64,000 nucleotides of DNA, taken from contig JAKOPZ010000289.1 of NCBI GenBank assembly GCA_029778615.1, forward strand, positions 1 to 64,000, read 5' to 3'. The translations under genes were made by a program, and so were the position numbers. Shown here piece after piece: positions 1-8,470 of this stretch. The stretch is from Chloroflexota bacterium. GTDB lineage: Bacteria > Chloroflexota > Anaerolineae > UBA4142 > SHND01. Within the stretch, counting starts at the first letter, position 1; each line of letters opens with the position of its first letter. Under the pieces are notes generated by a model. The model saw nothing but the letters and a program-made list of their open reading frames with translations, ran no database searches and was not told where the DNA came from.

Positions 1-267
1 ATTTCGTTGGCGAGCGATTGTCCGGTGATTCTCACGAGTGTTCGCAAGAACTTGGACAATGCCGTATTCTTTGCCATCAAGAGTTTGGTGGACGGGACGT
101 TCAAAGGCGGAACGTATAGTGGAACGCTGGAAAACGATGGCGTCTCGCTCGCACCGTATCACGACAATGCCGACAAAGTCTCTGCCGATTTGCAAAAAGA
201 ACTCGACCAAGCGAAACAGGACATCATTGACGGCAAGATTGACATTAAAGCGTTGTCGGAGAAATAA
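1..267 (+). CDS. BMP-family ABC transporter substrate-binding protein, C-terminal part (5' truncated by window edge)
   Basis: The reading frame is open from base 1 and ends with TAA at 265-267, so only the last 88 codons are present. The visible part (SVRKNLDNAVFFAIKSLVDG, then GTYSGTLENDGVSLAPYHD) matches the end of basic-membrane-protein (BMP/Med) lipoproteins, which bind nucleosides or related ligands outside the cell. It lies directly before a double-ATPase gene and two permease genes, the usual order for nucleoside importers of the YufN/BmpA type. The second BMP protein of this window (40674-41978) has a different C-terminus, so the two are distant paralogues. The ligand cannot be told from this fragment. 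Confidence 0.8.
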   Translation: MSLASDCPVILTSVRKNLDNAVFFAIKSLVDGTFKGGTYSGTLENDGVSLAPYHDNADKVSADLQKELDQAKQDIIDGKIDIKALSEK

Positions 268-276
268 CCGAATATC

Positions 277-318
277 GTAGGGGCGTTCAATTGAACGCCC
301 CTACTTGAACGCCCCTAC
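277..318. repeat. GTAGGGGCGTTC palindromic intergenic repeat, copy 1
   Basis: Positions 277-304 are a perfect 28-base palindrome with arms GTAGGGGCGTTCAA and TTGAACGCCCCTAC. The right arm is repeated once more at 305-318. It fills the gap between the BMP gene and the ATPase gene. A second copy lies at 41986-42028, at the same place in the paralogous BMP-ATPase pair. It may act as an mRNA-stabilising hairpin or attenuator between a strongly expressed binding protein and the ATPase, but no T-run follows, so it is not a standard terminator. Confidence 0.85.
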
Positions 319-328
319 ATTACAAAAC

Positions 329-1903
329 ATGCCTCCAATCCTCGAACTACGCGGCATTACCAAACGTTTCCCCGGTGTGCTGGCGAACGACCACATTGAC
401 CTCACGCTGAATCAAGGTGAAATCCACGCGCTGCTCGGCGAAAATGGCGCGGGCAAGTCCACGTTAATGAACGTGTTGTACGGACTGTACCATCCTGACG
501 AAGGCGAAATTCTCATTCGTGACAAACCCGCGCACATTACGGGACCGCGCGATGCCATTGCTCAGGGGATTGGCATGGTGCATCAACATTTCATGTTAAT
601 TCCCGTGTTCACTGTGACCGAAAATGTGATGCTCGGCGATGAAAGCATTACGAACGGTGTTGTGTTGGACCGGAAAAAAGTGGCGCAAGAAATCCGCGAC
701 CTGTCGGTCAGGTACGGTTTGGAGGTCAACCCCGACCTCTATATCAAGGATTTGTCGGTCGGCATTCAACAGCGCGTCGAAATCATCAAGCTGCTGTATC
801 GCAAGGCAGACATTCTCATTCTCGATGAACCGACGGCAGTGCTCACACCGCAAGAAGCCGATGACCTGTTTCAAGTATTGCGAAATCTAAAGGCACAAGG
901 CAACTCTATTATTTTCATCACGCACAAATTGCGCGAAGTGTTGGAACTCGCGGACCGCATTACCGTTTTGCGTTTGGGCAAAGTGGTCGGCAGCGCGGAC
1001 CCCAAAAGTACCAACAGCGCCGAACTTGCGCGCATGATGGTGGGACGCAGTGTCATTCTTTCGGTAGACAAAGCCCCCGCGCAGCCGAAAGAAGTTGTGT
1101 TGAAAGTAGAGCATCTCACGGTGCGCGATCCGCGCGCAGGGGATGCGGTGAACGATATTTCGTTCGAGGTGCGCGCGGGAGAAGTGTTGGGCATCGCGGG
1201 CGTACAGGGCAACGGACAAACGGAACTCGCGCAGGCGTTAACCGGTTTGCGCGCGGTCGAGAGCGGACGCGTCACCATTCTCGGACATGACACCACACAC
1301 GCCACGCCGCGCCAATTATTTGAACTGGATGTCGCGCACGTTCCCGAAGACCGCCAGCAAGATGGACTGGTGTTGAGTTTTCCCGTCGAAGACAATCTGG
1401 TGTTGAATGAATATTATCGCCCGCCGTTTGCTCAAGGCATCTCGCTAAATTTCAAGGAGATTGAACGAGCCGCCGCAGAACGCTTAAAAGAATATGACAT
1501 CCGCACGCCGAGCATTTTTGTCAAGACCGCGAATCTTTCTGGCGGCAATCAACAAAAGGTCATCGTCGCGCGCGAATTTACGGGACCCATCAAGCTCTTG
1601 ATTGCTTCTCAACCGACGCGCGGTTTGGATGTCGGCAGCATCGAATACATTCACAATCGCATTATTGAAAAACGAGATGCGGGCACAGCCGTGTTACTCA
1701 TCTCGAATGAACTTGATGAAATCATGTCGCTCTCGGACCGCATCGCCGTCATGTACAAAGGCAGAATCATTGATACGGTGAACGCGGCGGAGGCGACCAA
1801 AGAAGCGCTCGGTCTCCTCATGGCGGGCGTACAGCAAGACGCAGCGCACGCGCCGGAAATATCGCCAGAGTTGAAAACAGAAATGCAGGATGAAATCGCG
1901 TAA
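329..1903 (+). CDS. Nucleoside/simple-sugar-type ABC transporter, double ATP-binding subunit
   Basis: This 524-residue protein contains two ABC ATPase domains. Domain 1 has a full Walker A (GENGAGKST, residues 37-45), a signature LSVGIQQR near 141 and a Walker B (ILILDEPTAV) near 161. Domain 2 has a degenerate Walker A (GVQGNGQTE near 290) but an intact signature LSGGNQQK near 402, which is normal for the RbsA/YufO/BmpB family. It should energise uptake through the two permeases that follow. An in-frame TTG at 305 lies in the palindromic repeat; ATG 329 is preferred because MPPILELRGITKRF is the typical N-terminus. Confidence 0.9.
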   Translation: MPPILELRGITKRFPGVLANDHIDLTLNQGEIHALLGENGAGKSTLMNVLYGLYHPDEGEILIRDKPAHITGPRDAIAQGIGMVHQHFMLIPVFTVTENVMLGDESITNGVVLDRKKVAQEIRDLSVRYGLEVNPDLYIKDLSVGIQQRVEIIKLLYRKADILILDEPTAVLTPQEADDLFQVLRNLKAQGNSIIFITHKLREVLELADRITVLRLGKVVGSADPKSTNSAELARMMVGRSVILSVDKAPAQPKEVVLKVEHLTVRDPRAGDAVNDISFEVRAGEVLGIAGVQGNGQTELAQALTGLRAVESGRVTILGHDTTHATPRQLFELDVAHVPEDRQQDGLVLSFPVEDNLVLNEYYRPPFAQGISLNFKEIERAAAERLKEYDIRTPSIFVKTANLSGGNQQKVIVAREFTGPIKLLIASQPTRGLDVGSIEYIHNRIIEKRDAGTAVLLISNELDEIMSLSDRIAVMYKGRIIDTVNAAEATKEALGLLMAGVQQDAAHAPEISPELKTEMQDEIA

Positions 1904-1905
1904 TT

Positions 1906-1971
1906 GACGAAGGACGAACGACGGATGACGAAGGCAGAATTCAATTCGTCCTTCGTCTTTGGTCTTTCGTC
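1906..1971. repeat. Heptamer array (ACGAAGG type) with inverted arms
   Basis: Consecutive 7-base units ACGAAGG, ACGAACG, ACGGATG, ACGAAGG follow the ATPase stop codon. After a short AGAATTCAATTC turn, the complementary arm (CGTCCTTCGTC, then TTTGGTCTTTCGTC) returns. The gap between ATPase and permease is thus almost entirely repeat and could form a long imperfect hairpin. A TTG at 1959 inside it is in frame with the permease but is not a likely start. Confidence 0.75.
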
Positions 1972-1979
1972 GAAAAGCC

Positions 1980-3257
1980 ATGACTCAAGCAACTGCAACA
2001 AGTATCCCACCGGCAACTTTGGCGCCAGCCCCGCGCGCAAATGTGTGGCGCAGTATTTTGGATACATTGACCATCCCCGTTCTCGCGATTTTTACCGCGC
2101 TCGTCGCGAGCGGCTTGATTATCGCGTTCACCGCGCCCACCGTGTTGGAACTGCTGCCGACTTTTTTTCAACAACCGGGCGTCGTGTTGGGGACAATGTG
2201 GAATACGGTTATTACCGCATACCTTGCGCTCTTTCAAGGCGCGTTCGGTGACTGGGGCGCCATTCTCCAAGCCGTTCAAACATGGTCGAGCACCGGCGAT
2301 GCTACCGAACTGTGGCGCGCACTGCGAGACCCGTTTGAAAGTTTGGTTGCGGCGACTCCATACATTTTCACCGGGCTCGCGGTCGCGGTCGGTTTCAAGG
2401 GCGGCTTGTTCAACATCGGCGTCGAAGGACAATTGTTCGCGGGCGCGATTGCCTCGGCATGGCTCGGGTTTGCGATTGACGGCTTGCCGTGGTTCATTCA
2501 TTTGCCGCTCGCGTTGTTTGGCGGCATTGCGGCGGGCGCGGTGTGGGCAGGTATTGCGGGTCTCTTGAAAGCGACGCGCGGCGTGAATGAAGTCATCAAC
2601 ACCATCATGCTCAATTACATTATGTTTTTGTTGACCGATTGGTTGTTGAGCGACGGCGGACCCTTGCGCGGGAGCGCAGGCGCGCCGCGCACGCCCGAAA
2701 TTTATCCGACCGCGTATTTGCCGCGCCTGCTGCCCGACCCCGTGCGTTTCCACTGGGGCTTTTTTCTTGCCATTGGCGCGGTGTTCTTTGTCTATTGGTT
2801 TTTGTGGAAGACGACGATTGGCTTTGAAGTGCGAACGGTGGGCGCAAGTCCGACGGCGGCAAAGTACGCGGGGATCGCCGTGGGCAGAGTGATTGTGTTG
2901 ACGATGGCACTGTCAGGCAGTCTCGCGGGACTGGGGGGCGCGAACGAATTGCTGGGCTTGAATCATTACATGGTCGCCGCATTTTCGCCCGGCTATGGCT
3001 TTGATGCCATTGCGCTCGCACTGCTCGGTAAATCGAATCCGTTCGGTGTTCTCGCCTCGGCATTGTTGTTTGGCGCGTTACGCAACGGCGCGACGCGGAT
3101 GCAGTCGGTGGCAAGTGTGCCGGTGGATATTATTTCGGTGATGCAGGCAATGATTATTGCGTTTATCGCCGCGCCCGAAATTGTGCGTTGGATTTATCGC
3201 CTGCGCGCGCCCGCGCAACAAGAACGCGAAGTGTTTGCGCGCGGATGGGGAGGGTAG
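1980..3257 (+). CDS. ABC transporter permease (BPD_transp_2 type), first of two
   Basis: This is a 425-residue polytopic membrane protein. Its central hydrophobic helices carry signatures of nucleoside/sugar permeases of the YufP/BmpC family: KGGLFNIGVEGQLFAGAI around residue 140 and a TRGVNEVINTIMLNYI stretch around 200. The N-terminus (MTQATATSIPP) is polar, followed by a hydrophobic helix, as expected. ATG 1980 is chosen over TTG 1959, which lies in the repeat. It pairs with the second permease at 3343-4614 to form the membrane channel of the importer. Confidence 0.88.
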   Translation: MTQATATSIPPATLAPAPRANVWRSILDTLTIPVLAIFTALVASGLIIAFTAPTVLELLPTFFQQPGVVLGTMWNTVITAYLALFQGAFGDWGAILQAVQTWSSTGDATELWRALRDPFESLVAATPYIFTGLAVAVGFKGGLFNIGVEGQLFAGAIASAWLGFAIDGLPWFIHLPLALFGGIAAGAVWAGIAGLLKATRGVNEVINTIMLNYIMFLLTDWLLSDGGPLRGSAGAPRTPEIYPTAYLPRLLPDPVRFHWGFFLAIGAVFFVYWFLWKTTIGFEVRTVGASPTAAKYAGIAVGRVIVLTMALSGSLAGLGGANELLGLNHYMVAAFSPGYGFDAIALALLGKSNPFGVLASALLFGALRNGATRMQSVASVPVDIISVMQAMIIAFIAAPEIVRWIYRLRAPAQQEREVFARGWGG

Positions 3258-3258
3258 G

Positions 3259-3345
3259 AATTTATGATTTATGATTTTGGATTGTCCGAGCGACAGAGTT
3301 TGCCGCACAAATCATAAATCATAAATCTGAAAATCATAAATCATG
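3259..3345. repeat. Heptamer array (TTATGAT type) that supplies a start codon
   Basis: The units TTATGAT-TTATGAT-TTTGGAT follow the stop of the first permease. The inverse arm (AATCATAAATCATAAATC, then AATCATAAATCATG) ends exactly in the ATG of the next permease. The start codon at 3343 is therefore part of the repeat, and no Shine-Dalgarno sequence is visible between the repeat and the gene. The whole 85-base gap is repeat-derived. Confidence 0.75.
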
Positions 3346-4614
3346 TTGGGAATGGTTGCCACTTCAGTAATGCGCCGTACGACGGATGTGGCGCAGCAGC
3401 GGCGTTGGATTTCCGGCGCGGTGATTGTTGCGTTGGGTCTGTTGTGCCTGTGGTTCTTTGCGCTGCAGGTGCCGGCGGATATGGTTTCCAAATATCGCTT
3501 TAGCGGCGGCGGCGACGCGATTCAGTTGCCTGTGGTTGAACTGCCTACTTCTACAACGAATCTCATTCTTGCGGTTCTGCTTGTGGCTGTCGGCATCTTG
3601 CACGCGGCGCGCGGCATCAAAAACAGCGGCGTCCTTTTTGGAGCGGTCGCATTTTTTCTGCTCGCCATCTTTTTAACCTGGAGCATTCGCGGGCAATCGT
3701 TGAACCTCACGGGGCTTTTGGAAAGCACACTGATTCGTTCCATTCCGTTTTTGTTGGGCGCGTTGAGCGGCATCATGTGCGAACGTTCGGGCATTATCAA
3801 TATTGCAATTGAAGGAATGATGTTGACCGCCGCGTTCGTTTCCGTCATCGTCGCGTCGTACTTTGATAATTTGTGGCTCGGACTCGCGGCGGGCGTTGCG
3901 AGCGGCGCACTCATCTCGGGCGTGCACGCGGTCTTTTCGATTCGCTTCAAAGTGGACCAAATCATCAGTGGTACGGTGATTAACATCTTTGCGGTGGGGC
4001 TCACCAATTTTTTGAATTTGCGCTGGCTCACGCCGGTCCAAGAATTGAACGACAGTGGAACGTTCTCCAAAGTTCCGCTTCCGGGACTCGCGCAAATTCC
4101 CGTGCTCGGCACCGTCCTGTTTAATCAAAACATTCTCGTCTATGCCGCGATTGTTCTGATGTTCGTCGTGAACTTTTTGTTGTTCTCGACGCGGTGGGGC
4201 TTGCGCACGCGCGCAGTGGGCGAACACCCCAAAGCGGCGGACACGCTCGGCGTGAATGTGTTCCGCATTCGCTACACCAACGTCATCTTTGCGGGAATGC
4301 TCGCCGCGCTCGGCGGCTGTTTTCTCACGCTCGCGTCGGTGGGGCGATTTGATAAATTGATGACGAACGGACGCGGCTTTATTGCGCTCGCCGCGATGAT
4401 TTTTGGAAATTGGAATCCATTCGGCGCGTTCGGCGCGTCGCTCTTGTTCGGCTTTATGGATTCCCTCCAACTCAAATTGCAGATTCTCACGAGCGTCATC
4501 CCATCCGAATTTTTATTGATGGCGCCGTATCTCGCGACGATGATTGTGCTCGCGGGCGTGGTCGGCAGAGTACGTCCCCCGGCGGCGGAAGGCGTGCCGT
4601 ACGAAAAGCAATGA
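3343..4614 (+). CDS. ABC transporter permease (BPD_transp_2 type), second of two
   Basis: This 423-residue integral membrane protein is the second permease of the nucleoside-type importer (YufQ/BmpD-like). The family core is visible at ALSGIMCERSGIINIAIEGM (near residue 140) and FKVDQIISGTVINIF (near 205). An N-terminal extension of about 120 residues holds further helices. ATG 3343 lies in a repeat; an in-frame ATG at 3352 is an alternative. The operon ends with the terminator just after the stop codon. Confidence 0.87.
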   Translation: MLGMVATSVMRRTTDVAQQRRWISGAVIVALGLLCLWFFALQVPADMVSKYRFSGGGDAIQLPVVELPTSTTNLILAVLLVAVGILHAARGIKNSGVLFGAVAFFLLAIFLTWSIRGQSLNLTGLLESTLIRSIPFLLGALSGIMCERSGIINIAIEGMMLTAAFVSVIVASYFDNLWLGLAAGVASGALISGVHAVFSIRFKVDQIISGTVINIFAVGLTNFLNLRWLTPVQELNDSGTFSKVPLPGLAQIPVLGTVLFNQNILVYAAIVLMFVVNFLLFSTRWGLRTRAVGEHPKAADTLGVNVFRIRYTNVIFAGMLAALGGCFLTLASVGRFDKLMTNGRGFIALAAMIFGNWNPFGAFGASLLFGFMDSLQLKLQILTSVIPSEFLLMAPYLATMIVLAGVVGRVRPPAAEGVPYEKQ

Positions 4615-4620
4615 GGATAA

Positions 4621-4652
4621 AAAAATCGTTCCGCTGTCGGAACGATTTTTTG
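4621..4652 (+). terminator. Rho-independent terminator of the transporter operon
   Basis: The stem ATCGTTCCG / CGGAACGAT closes on a CTGT tetraloop (4625-4646) and is followed by six T. It begins about 10 bases after the permease stop codon at 4612-4614. An upstream A-run makes it partly symmetric. Confidence 0.9.
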
Positions 4653-4688
4653 TTTTCAGCGGATGGAGTGACCATGTACATTTTGCGC

Positions 4689-4717
4689 TTGTCATTTTCA
4701 CGCATTGCGCGTACTAT
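4689..4717 (+). promoter_or_regulatory. Sigma70-type promoter before the acyl-CoA ligase gene
   Basis: TTGTCA (4689-4694, 5/6 match) and TACTAT (4712-4717, 4/6 match) are separated by 17 bases. The predicted start near 4724 gives a leader of about 48 bases holding a strong GGAGG. It lies just after the previous operon's terminator, which supports a new transcription unit here. Confidence 0.5.
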
Positions 4718-4771
4718 GGACGGTACGGCAGGGCGAGACTGCCAACGCTGCATTTCCAACGGAGGAAGATG

Positions 4772-6397
4772 ATGCAAGGTCTGATGATGGATTATCCGCT
4801 CACGCTCACGCCGATTCTGGAGCGCGCGCCAAAACTTTTTGGCAATAAAGAAATCGTCACCAAAGCGGGGACAACGCTCGAACGCGAAACATTTGCGGAA
4901 TGGGCGCCACGCGTCGCGCGTCTCGCGAACGTGTTAGAAAAATTGGGCGTGCGGCGCGGGGACCGCGTCGCCACGTTTGCGTGGAACAACGCGCGTCATT
5001 TGGAATTGTATTTTGCCGTGCCGTGCATGGGCGCGGTTTTGCATCCGCTCAACTTGCGTCTCCCCGCCGACCAACTCGCGTACATTATCAATCACGCGCA
5101 AGATTCCGTACTCTTTGTGGACCCGACGCTTTTGCCTGCCATCGAAAAACTCGCGTCCCAGTTAAAAGGCGTGAAACATTTTGTGGTGATGGGGGACACC
5201 GTTCCCGAAACGACGCTGGCGCCCGTACACGCGTACGAAGAGTTACTGCGCGGTGCAAGTGATGCGTACCCCTTTCCGCAACTCGACGAAAACGACGCGG
5301 CAGGGATGTGTTACACGAGCGGCACCACCGGCAATCCGAAAGGCGTTGTCTATTCGCATCGTTCCATCGTTTTGCATTCGATGGGCTTGGCGATGACGAG
5401 TTCGTTCGGCATTCGCGAAAGTGATACGGTGATGCCGGTTGTCCCCATGTTTCACGTGATGGCGTGGGGTTTGCCCTTCGTTTGCGTTATGGTCGGCGCA
5501 AATCTGGTTTTTCCCGGTCCGCACATGCAGCCGCGCGACCTTGCCGAATTGATTCAAGCGGAACGCGTTACCCTCACGGCGGGCGTGCCGACCTTGTGGC
5601 TCGGGTTGATGAATTTACTCGAACACGAGCGCTATGATTTATCGAGTTTGCATACGATGATTGTGGGCGGTTCTGCCGCGCCGCAGTTCCTCATCGAGAA
5701 AATGCAAAAACAGTACGGCTTGCAAATCATTCACGCGTGGGGCATGACGGAAATGTCGCCGCTCGGCACCGTGAGTCGTTTGAAAAAAGCGCAGCTGCAG
5801 CTGCCCGAAACGGAACAGTTTGCGCTGCGCGCGAAACAAGGTTTACCCGTGCCCGGCGTCGAAATTCGCGCGATGGACGATATGGGCAACGAGGTGCCGT
5901 GGGATGGCAAAACGTTCGGCGAGCTTCAGGTGCGCGGTCCGTGGATTGCGCGCGAATATTATCGAGATGAACGCAGCGCGGATTCATTCCGCGACGGCTG
6001 GTTTCGCACCGGCGATGTGGTGACGATTGACGCGGAAGGGTTTGTCCAAATCGTGGACCGCACCAAAGATTTGGTCAAAAGCGGCGGCGAATGGATTTCC
6101 AGTGTAGATTTGGAAAACGCAATCATGTCACACCCGCAAGTGCTTGAAGCCGCCGTTATCGCCGTCGCGCATCCGAAATGGCAGGAACGTCCGCTCGCGT
6201 GTGTCGTGCCCAAACCCGATTTCAAAGACACGCTCACCAAAAAAGATATTCTCGAACATTTGCGCGCGCGTTTCGCGTCATGGGAATTGCCCGACGACGT
6301 GATATTTATTGACGCGGTGCCGAAAACGAGCGTCGGCAAATTCGACAAAAAAGTTTTGCGCGCACAGTACCGCGATTACATTCTCCCCGAACGCTAA
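4772..6397 (+). CDS. Medium/long-chain fatty-acid--CoA ligase (AlkK-like, AMP-forming)
   Basis: This 541-residue member of the acyl-adenylate-forming family activates a fatty acid with ATP and CoA. Motif YTSGTTGNPKG near residues 179-189 is the P-loop-like AMP-binding signature, HAWGMTEMSPLG lies near 325, the hinge motif DRTKDLVKSGGEWIS follows, and the C-terminal catalytic lysine sits in PKTSVGKFDKK near 516-526. The frame is open far upstream (to 4544), but that stretch crosses the previous operon's terminator. GGAGG at 4761-4765 places the start at ATG 4772, with ATG 4769 as a close alternative. Substrate length is inferred from family resemblance only. Confidence 0.9.
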   Translation: MQGLMMDYPLTLTPILERAPKLFGNKEIVTKAGTTLERETFAEWAPRVARLANVLEKLGVRRGDRVATFAWNNARHLELYFAVPCMGAVLHPLNLRLPADQLAYIINHAQDSVLFVDPTLLPAIEKLASQLKGVKHFVVMGDTVPETTLAPVHAYEELLRGASDAYPFPQLDENDAAGMCYTSGTTGNPKGVVYSHRSIVLHSMGLAMTSSFGIRESDTVMPVVPMFHVMAWGLPFVCVMVGANLVFPGPHMQPRDLAELIQAERVTLTAGVPTLWLGLMNLLEHERYDLSSLHTMIVGGSAAPQFLIEKMQKQYGLQIIHAWGMTEMSPLGTVSRLKKAQLQLPETEQFALRAKQGLPVPGVEIRAMDDMGNEVPWDGKTFGELQVRGPWIAREYYRDERSADSFRDGWFRTGDVVTIDAEGFVQIVDRTKDLVKSGGEWISSVDLENAIMSHPQVLEAAVIAVAHPKWQERPLACVVPKPDFKDTLTKKDILEHLRARFASWELPDDVIFIDAVPKTSVGKFDKKVLRAQYRDYILPER

Positions 6398-6416
6398 AGT
6401 TGAATTCTGAGGCATC

Positions 6417-7100
6417 ATGTATACCGCAGACGATTTAATTCACGCGATCCAGCAAAACGATTTGGCAGCGGTCGAAAAAATTCTGGATGCGGAGCCCGCG
6501 CTCGTGGACGCGCGCACCGCCGACGGCGTTTCGATGGTCACCCTCGCGCAGTATCACGGCGCGAACGAAATTGTGCAAACGCTCCTCGCGCGCAACGCGC
6601 AAATTGATTTGTACGACGCGTGCGCCATCGGCGCAGCCGAACGCGCGATGGGCTGGCTTGCGATGCAGCCCAATTTGGCAAACACGTTTTCACCCGACGG
6701 CTATACACCGCTCGGACTCGCGTCGTTCTTTGGGCATCTCGACATTGTGAACGCGCTGTGGATGTATCACGCCGACCCGAACACGGCGTCGAACAATGCG
6801 CTGCGCGTTACGCCGCTGCATTCCGCCGTGGCAGGCAATCATTATGAAATCGCCGCAAAATTGATTGAAGCGGGCGCAGAGGTGAATGTGGCGCAAGCGG
6901 ACGGCTTTACGCCGCTCATGGGCGCGGCGCAAAACAATAATTTGCAAATGGCGCAGCTGCTGCTCGACCACGACGCGGATGTGAATGCGCGCGTGGACAA
7001 ACATGCGGCACAGTTCGCGGACATGACCGCGCTCGATTTCGCGCAAGCCGCGCAGGCGCCCGAAATGGTTGCCTTGTTGCAAGCGCACGGCGCAAAATAA
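6417..7100 (+). CDS. Ankyrin-repeat protein
   Basis: This 227-residue soluble protein is built of ankyrin repeats. The most regular are DGYTPLGLASFFGHLDIV, then RVTPLHSAVAGNHYEIAAKL with EAGAEVNVAQ, and DGFTPLMGAAQNNNLQMAQL with DHDADVNAR, each with the TPL(H/M) helix start and a beta-turn at the end. No signal peptide or catalytic domain is seen, so the role is probably protein binding. It starts 19 bases after the acyl-CoA ligase stop and is probably co-transcribed. Its partner is unknown. Confidence 0.85.
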   Translation: MYTADDLIHAIQQNDLAAVEKILDAEPALVDARTADGVSMVTLAQYHGANEIVQTLLARNAQIDLYDACAIGAAERAMGWLAMQPNLANTFSPDGYTPLGLASFFGHLDIVNALWMYHADPNTASNNALRVTPLHSAVAGNHYEIAAKLIEAGAEVNVAQADGFTPLMGAAQNNNLQMAQLLLDHDADVNARVDKHAAQFADMTALDFAQAAQAPEMVALLQAHGAK

Positions 7101-7143
7101 TTCACTGATGTTACGCACTATGCCGCAAAATTCGTTTGCAAAC

Positions 7144-7170
7144 GCAAGACAAATTTCAAATTTGTCTTGC
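7144..7170. repeat. Perfect palindrome GCAAGACAAATTT (13-bp arms)
   Basis: The arms GCAAGACAAATTT and AAATTTGTCTTGC are separated by a single C. A shorter relative (GCAAATTT-G-AAATTTGC) lies at 27849-27865. It sits between the ankyrin gene and the phosphatase gene. No T-run follows on either side, so it is a dispersed palindrome rather than a clear terminator. Confidence 0.75.
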
Positions 7171-7216
7171 CTGTGCATAACGTGAGCAATTCAATCAAAT
7201 TTTTTTTCAAACACGT

Positions 7217-7858
7217 ATGCGGATTCTGTTCATTCGGCATGGCGAAAGTCAAGCCAATATTACGCGCGAATTTTCCAATCACGACAACACCAAGCATCCG
7301 CTCACCGAAAAGGGAGTGGAGCAGGCGCGCGCGCTGGCGGAAAAATTACGCGACGTAAACTTGACCGCGATTTACTCCAGCCCGCTGCTGCGGGCGCGGC
7401 AAACCGCTGACATTCTCAACGCAGGACGCGGTTTGGAAATTCAAATCACGCCCGCACTGCGCGAGCACGACGCCGGCGCTTTGGAAGGACGCGCCGACCC
7501 CGACGCATGGCGTGAATATCAGACCATGTTCGAGGCATGGGTTCTCAAACGCGAGTTCGACGCGCGTGTGCCCAACGGAGAAAACTTTAACGAACTCTAT
7601 GCGCGGTTCGCGCCGTTCCTGCAAACGCTCACGCAGACATATGGCGCTACCGACGCCAACATAGCCCTTGTTGGACATGGCGGAATTTTTCACGCGCTGC
7701 TGCCCGCGTTCTTGTCCAATTTGGCATACGAATTTTGTTATCAACATCTTTTGGGAAATGCGGCGTTGGTGATTGCCGGACAGCGTGATGGCGCGCTGTA
7801 CTGTCTGGAATGGGACGGCGTGTCGCCGGAGCAACACGCTGCAACGCGGGACGCGTGA
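7217..7858 (+). CDS. Histidine phosphatase (phosphoglycerate-mutase-like) family protein
   Basis: This 213-residue protein has the catalytic RHGES motif at residues 7-11, the conserved SSPLLRARQTADIL segment near 54-67, and the second catalytic histidine in LVGHGG near 153. Enzymes of this branch remove phosphate through a phosphohistidine intermediate; substrates range from sugar phosphates to cobalamin precursors and cannot be assigned here. A tract of T precedes ATG 7217 and no clear Shine-Dalgarno is present. Confidence 0.88.
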   Translation: MRILFIRHGESQANITREFSNHDNTKHPLTEKGVEQARALAEKLRDVNLTAIYSSPLLRARQTADILNAGRGLEIQITPALREHDAGALEGRADPDAWREYQTMFEAWVLKREFDARVPNGENFNELYARFAPFLQTLTQTYGATDANIALVGHGGIFHALLPAFLSNLAYEFCYQHLLGNAALVIAGQRDGALYCLEWDGVSPEQHAATRDA

Positions 7859-7928
7859 GTCTACCCTTGTCCCGGTCCTGCCCCGTCACGCGCGTTGAAT
7901 TGAATCTTCAGCGTAAAGAAACAGCGCA

Positions 7929-8465
7929 ATGAAATTTGACCCGACCAAACTGACGCGTCTCAAGCGCCCAAACTTTTCCAGCGGCAAATTGCTCACTGCC
8001 GACGATTTGCGCGCGGAACAAGAATATCAGCGCGAAAAAATGTGGCAGCACAATCGTCTCTTGCACGGCTATGGCATCGTCGTCGGTCTCGAAGTGGGAC
8101 TGCAAGAAAACGGCGACGGCAGCACCCAAGTGATTGTTTCGCCCGGTTACGCGCTGGATGGGTGGGGACGCGAAATCGTTGTTGACGAACCGATTGCTTT
8201 ATATCTGCCGGGCGACCGCCACGACCTCACCGTCTTTGTGAAATACATCGAACAAACGGATGACGATGCGGTGAAACAAATCGCACCCCCGCAAAACAGC
8301 GCCTCTGTCGCCGAAACCGCGCAAGTGACGTTTGAACCGTCATCCGCCGAACGCGCGCTCGCGCCCACACAGCGCGCCGACTATGCCATTGCTCTCGCGC
8401 GCTTGCGGCGTCCTCATCAAAACTGGCAGCGCGACCGCAACTTTCGTCCCGCTCGCGCGCGCTGA
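7929..8465 (+). CDS. Conserved hypothetical protein, possibly related to phage-tail/contractile-system-associated proteins
   Basis: The protein has 178 residues. The N-terminal part reads NFSSGKLLTADDLRAEQEYQ, then HNRLLHGYGIVVGLEV and VSPGYALDGWGREIVV. To my recollection this layout (LLTADDL, HNRLLHG, GLEV, GxAxDxxGREIVV) is frequent in uncharacterised proteins near phage-tail-like or contractile injection gene clusters, but no such genes are beside it here. No signal peptide or membrane segment is seen. The C-terminus is arginine-rich (RDRNFRPARAR) and may be shortened, since the next gene starts 6 bases later. The function is unknown. Confidence 0.65.
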   Translation: MKFDPTKLTRLKRPNFSSGKLLTADDLRAEQEYQREKMWQHNRLLHGYGIVVGLEVGLQENGDGSTQVIVSPGYALDGWGREIVVDEPIALYLPGDRHDLTVFVKYIEQTDDDAVKQIAPPQNSASVAETAQVTFEPSSAERALAPTQRADYAIALARLRRPHQNWQRDRNFRPARAR

Positions 8466-8470
8466 GACGC

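Noticed and set aside
1941-2753. Long minus-strand open frame across the first permease gene
   Set aside because: It is rich in Arg, Gln and Ala, lacks any domain, and mirrors the permease coding strand; such antisense frames are common in this GC-rich codon usage.
3673-4470. 265-codon minus-strand open frame inside the second permease gene
   Set aside because: The composition (Arg, His, Asn, Glu) is that of a frame shadow and the plus strand encodes a recognisable permease.
4544-4771. Upstream extension of the acyl-CoA ligase frame to 4544
   Set aside because: It overlaps the permease gene and its terminator, has no ribosome-binding site, and the family N-terminus begins at MMQGLMMDYPL after a strong GGAGG.
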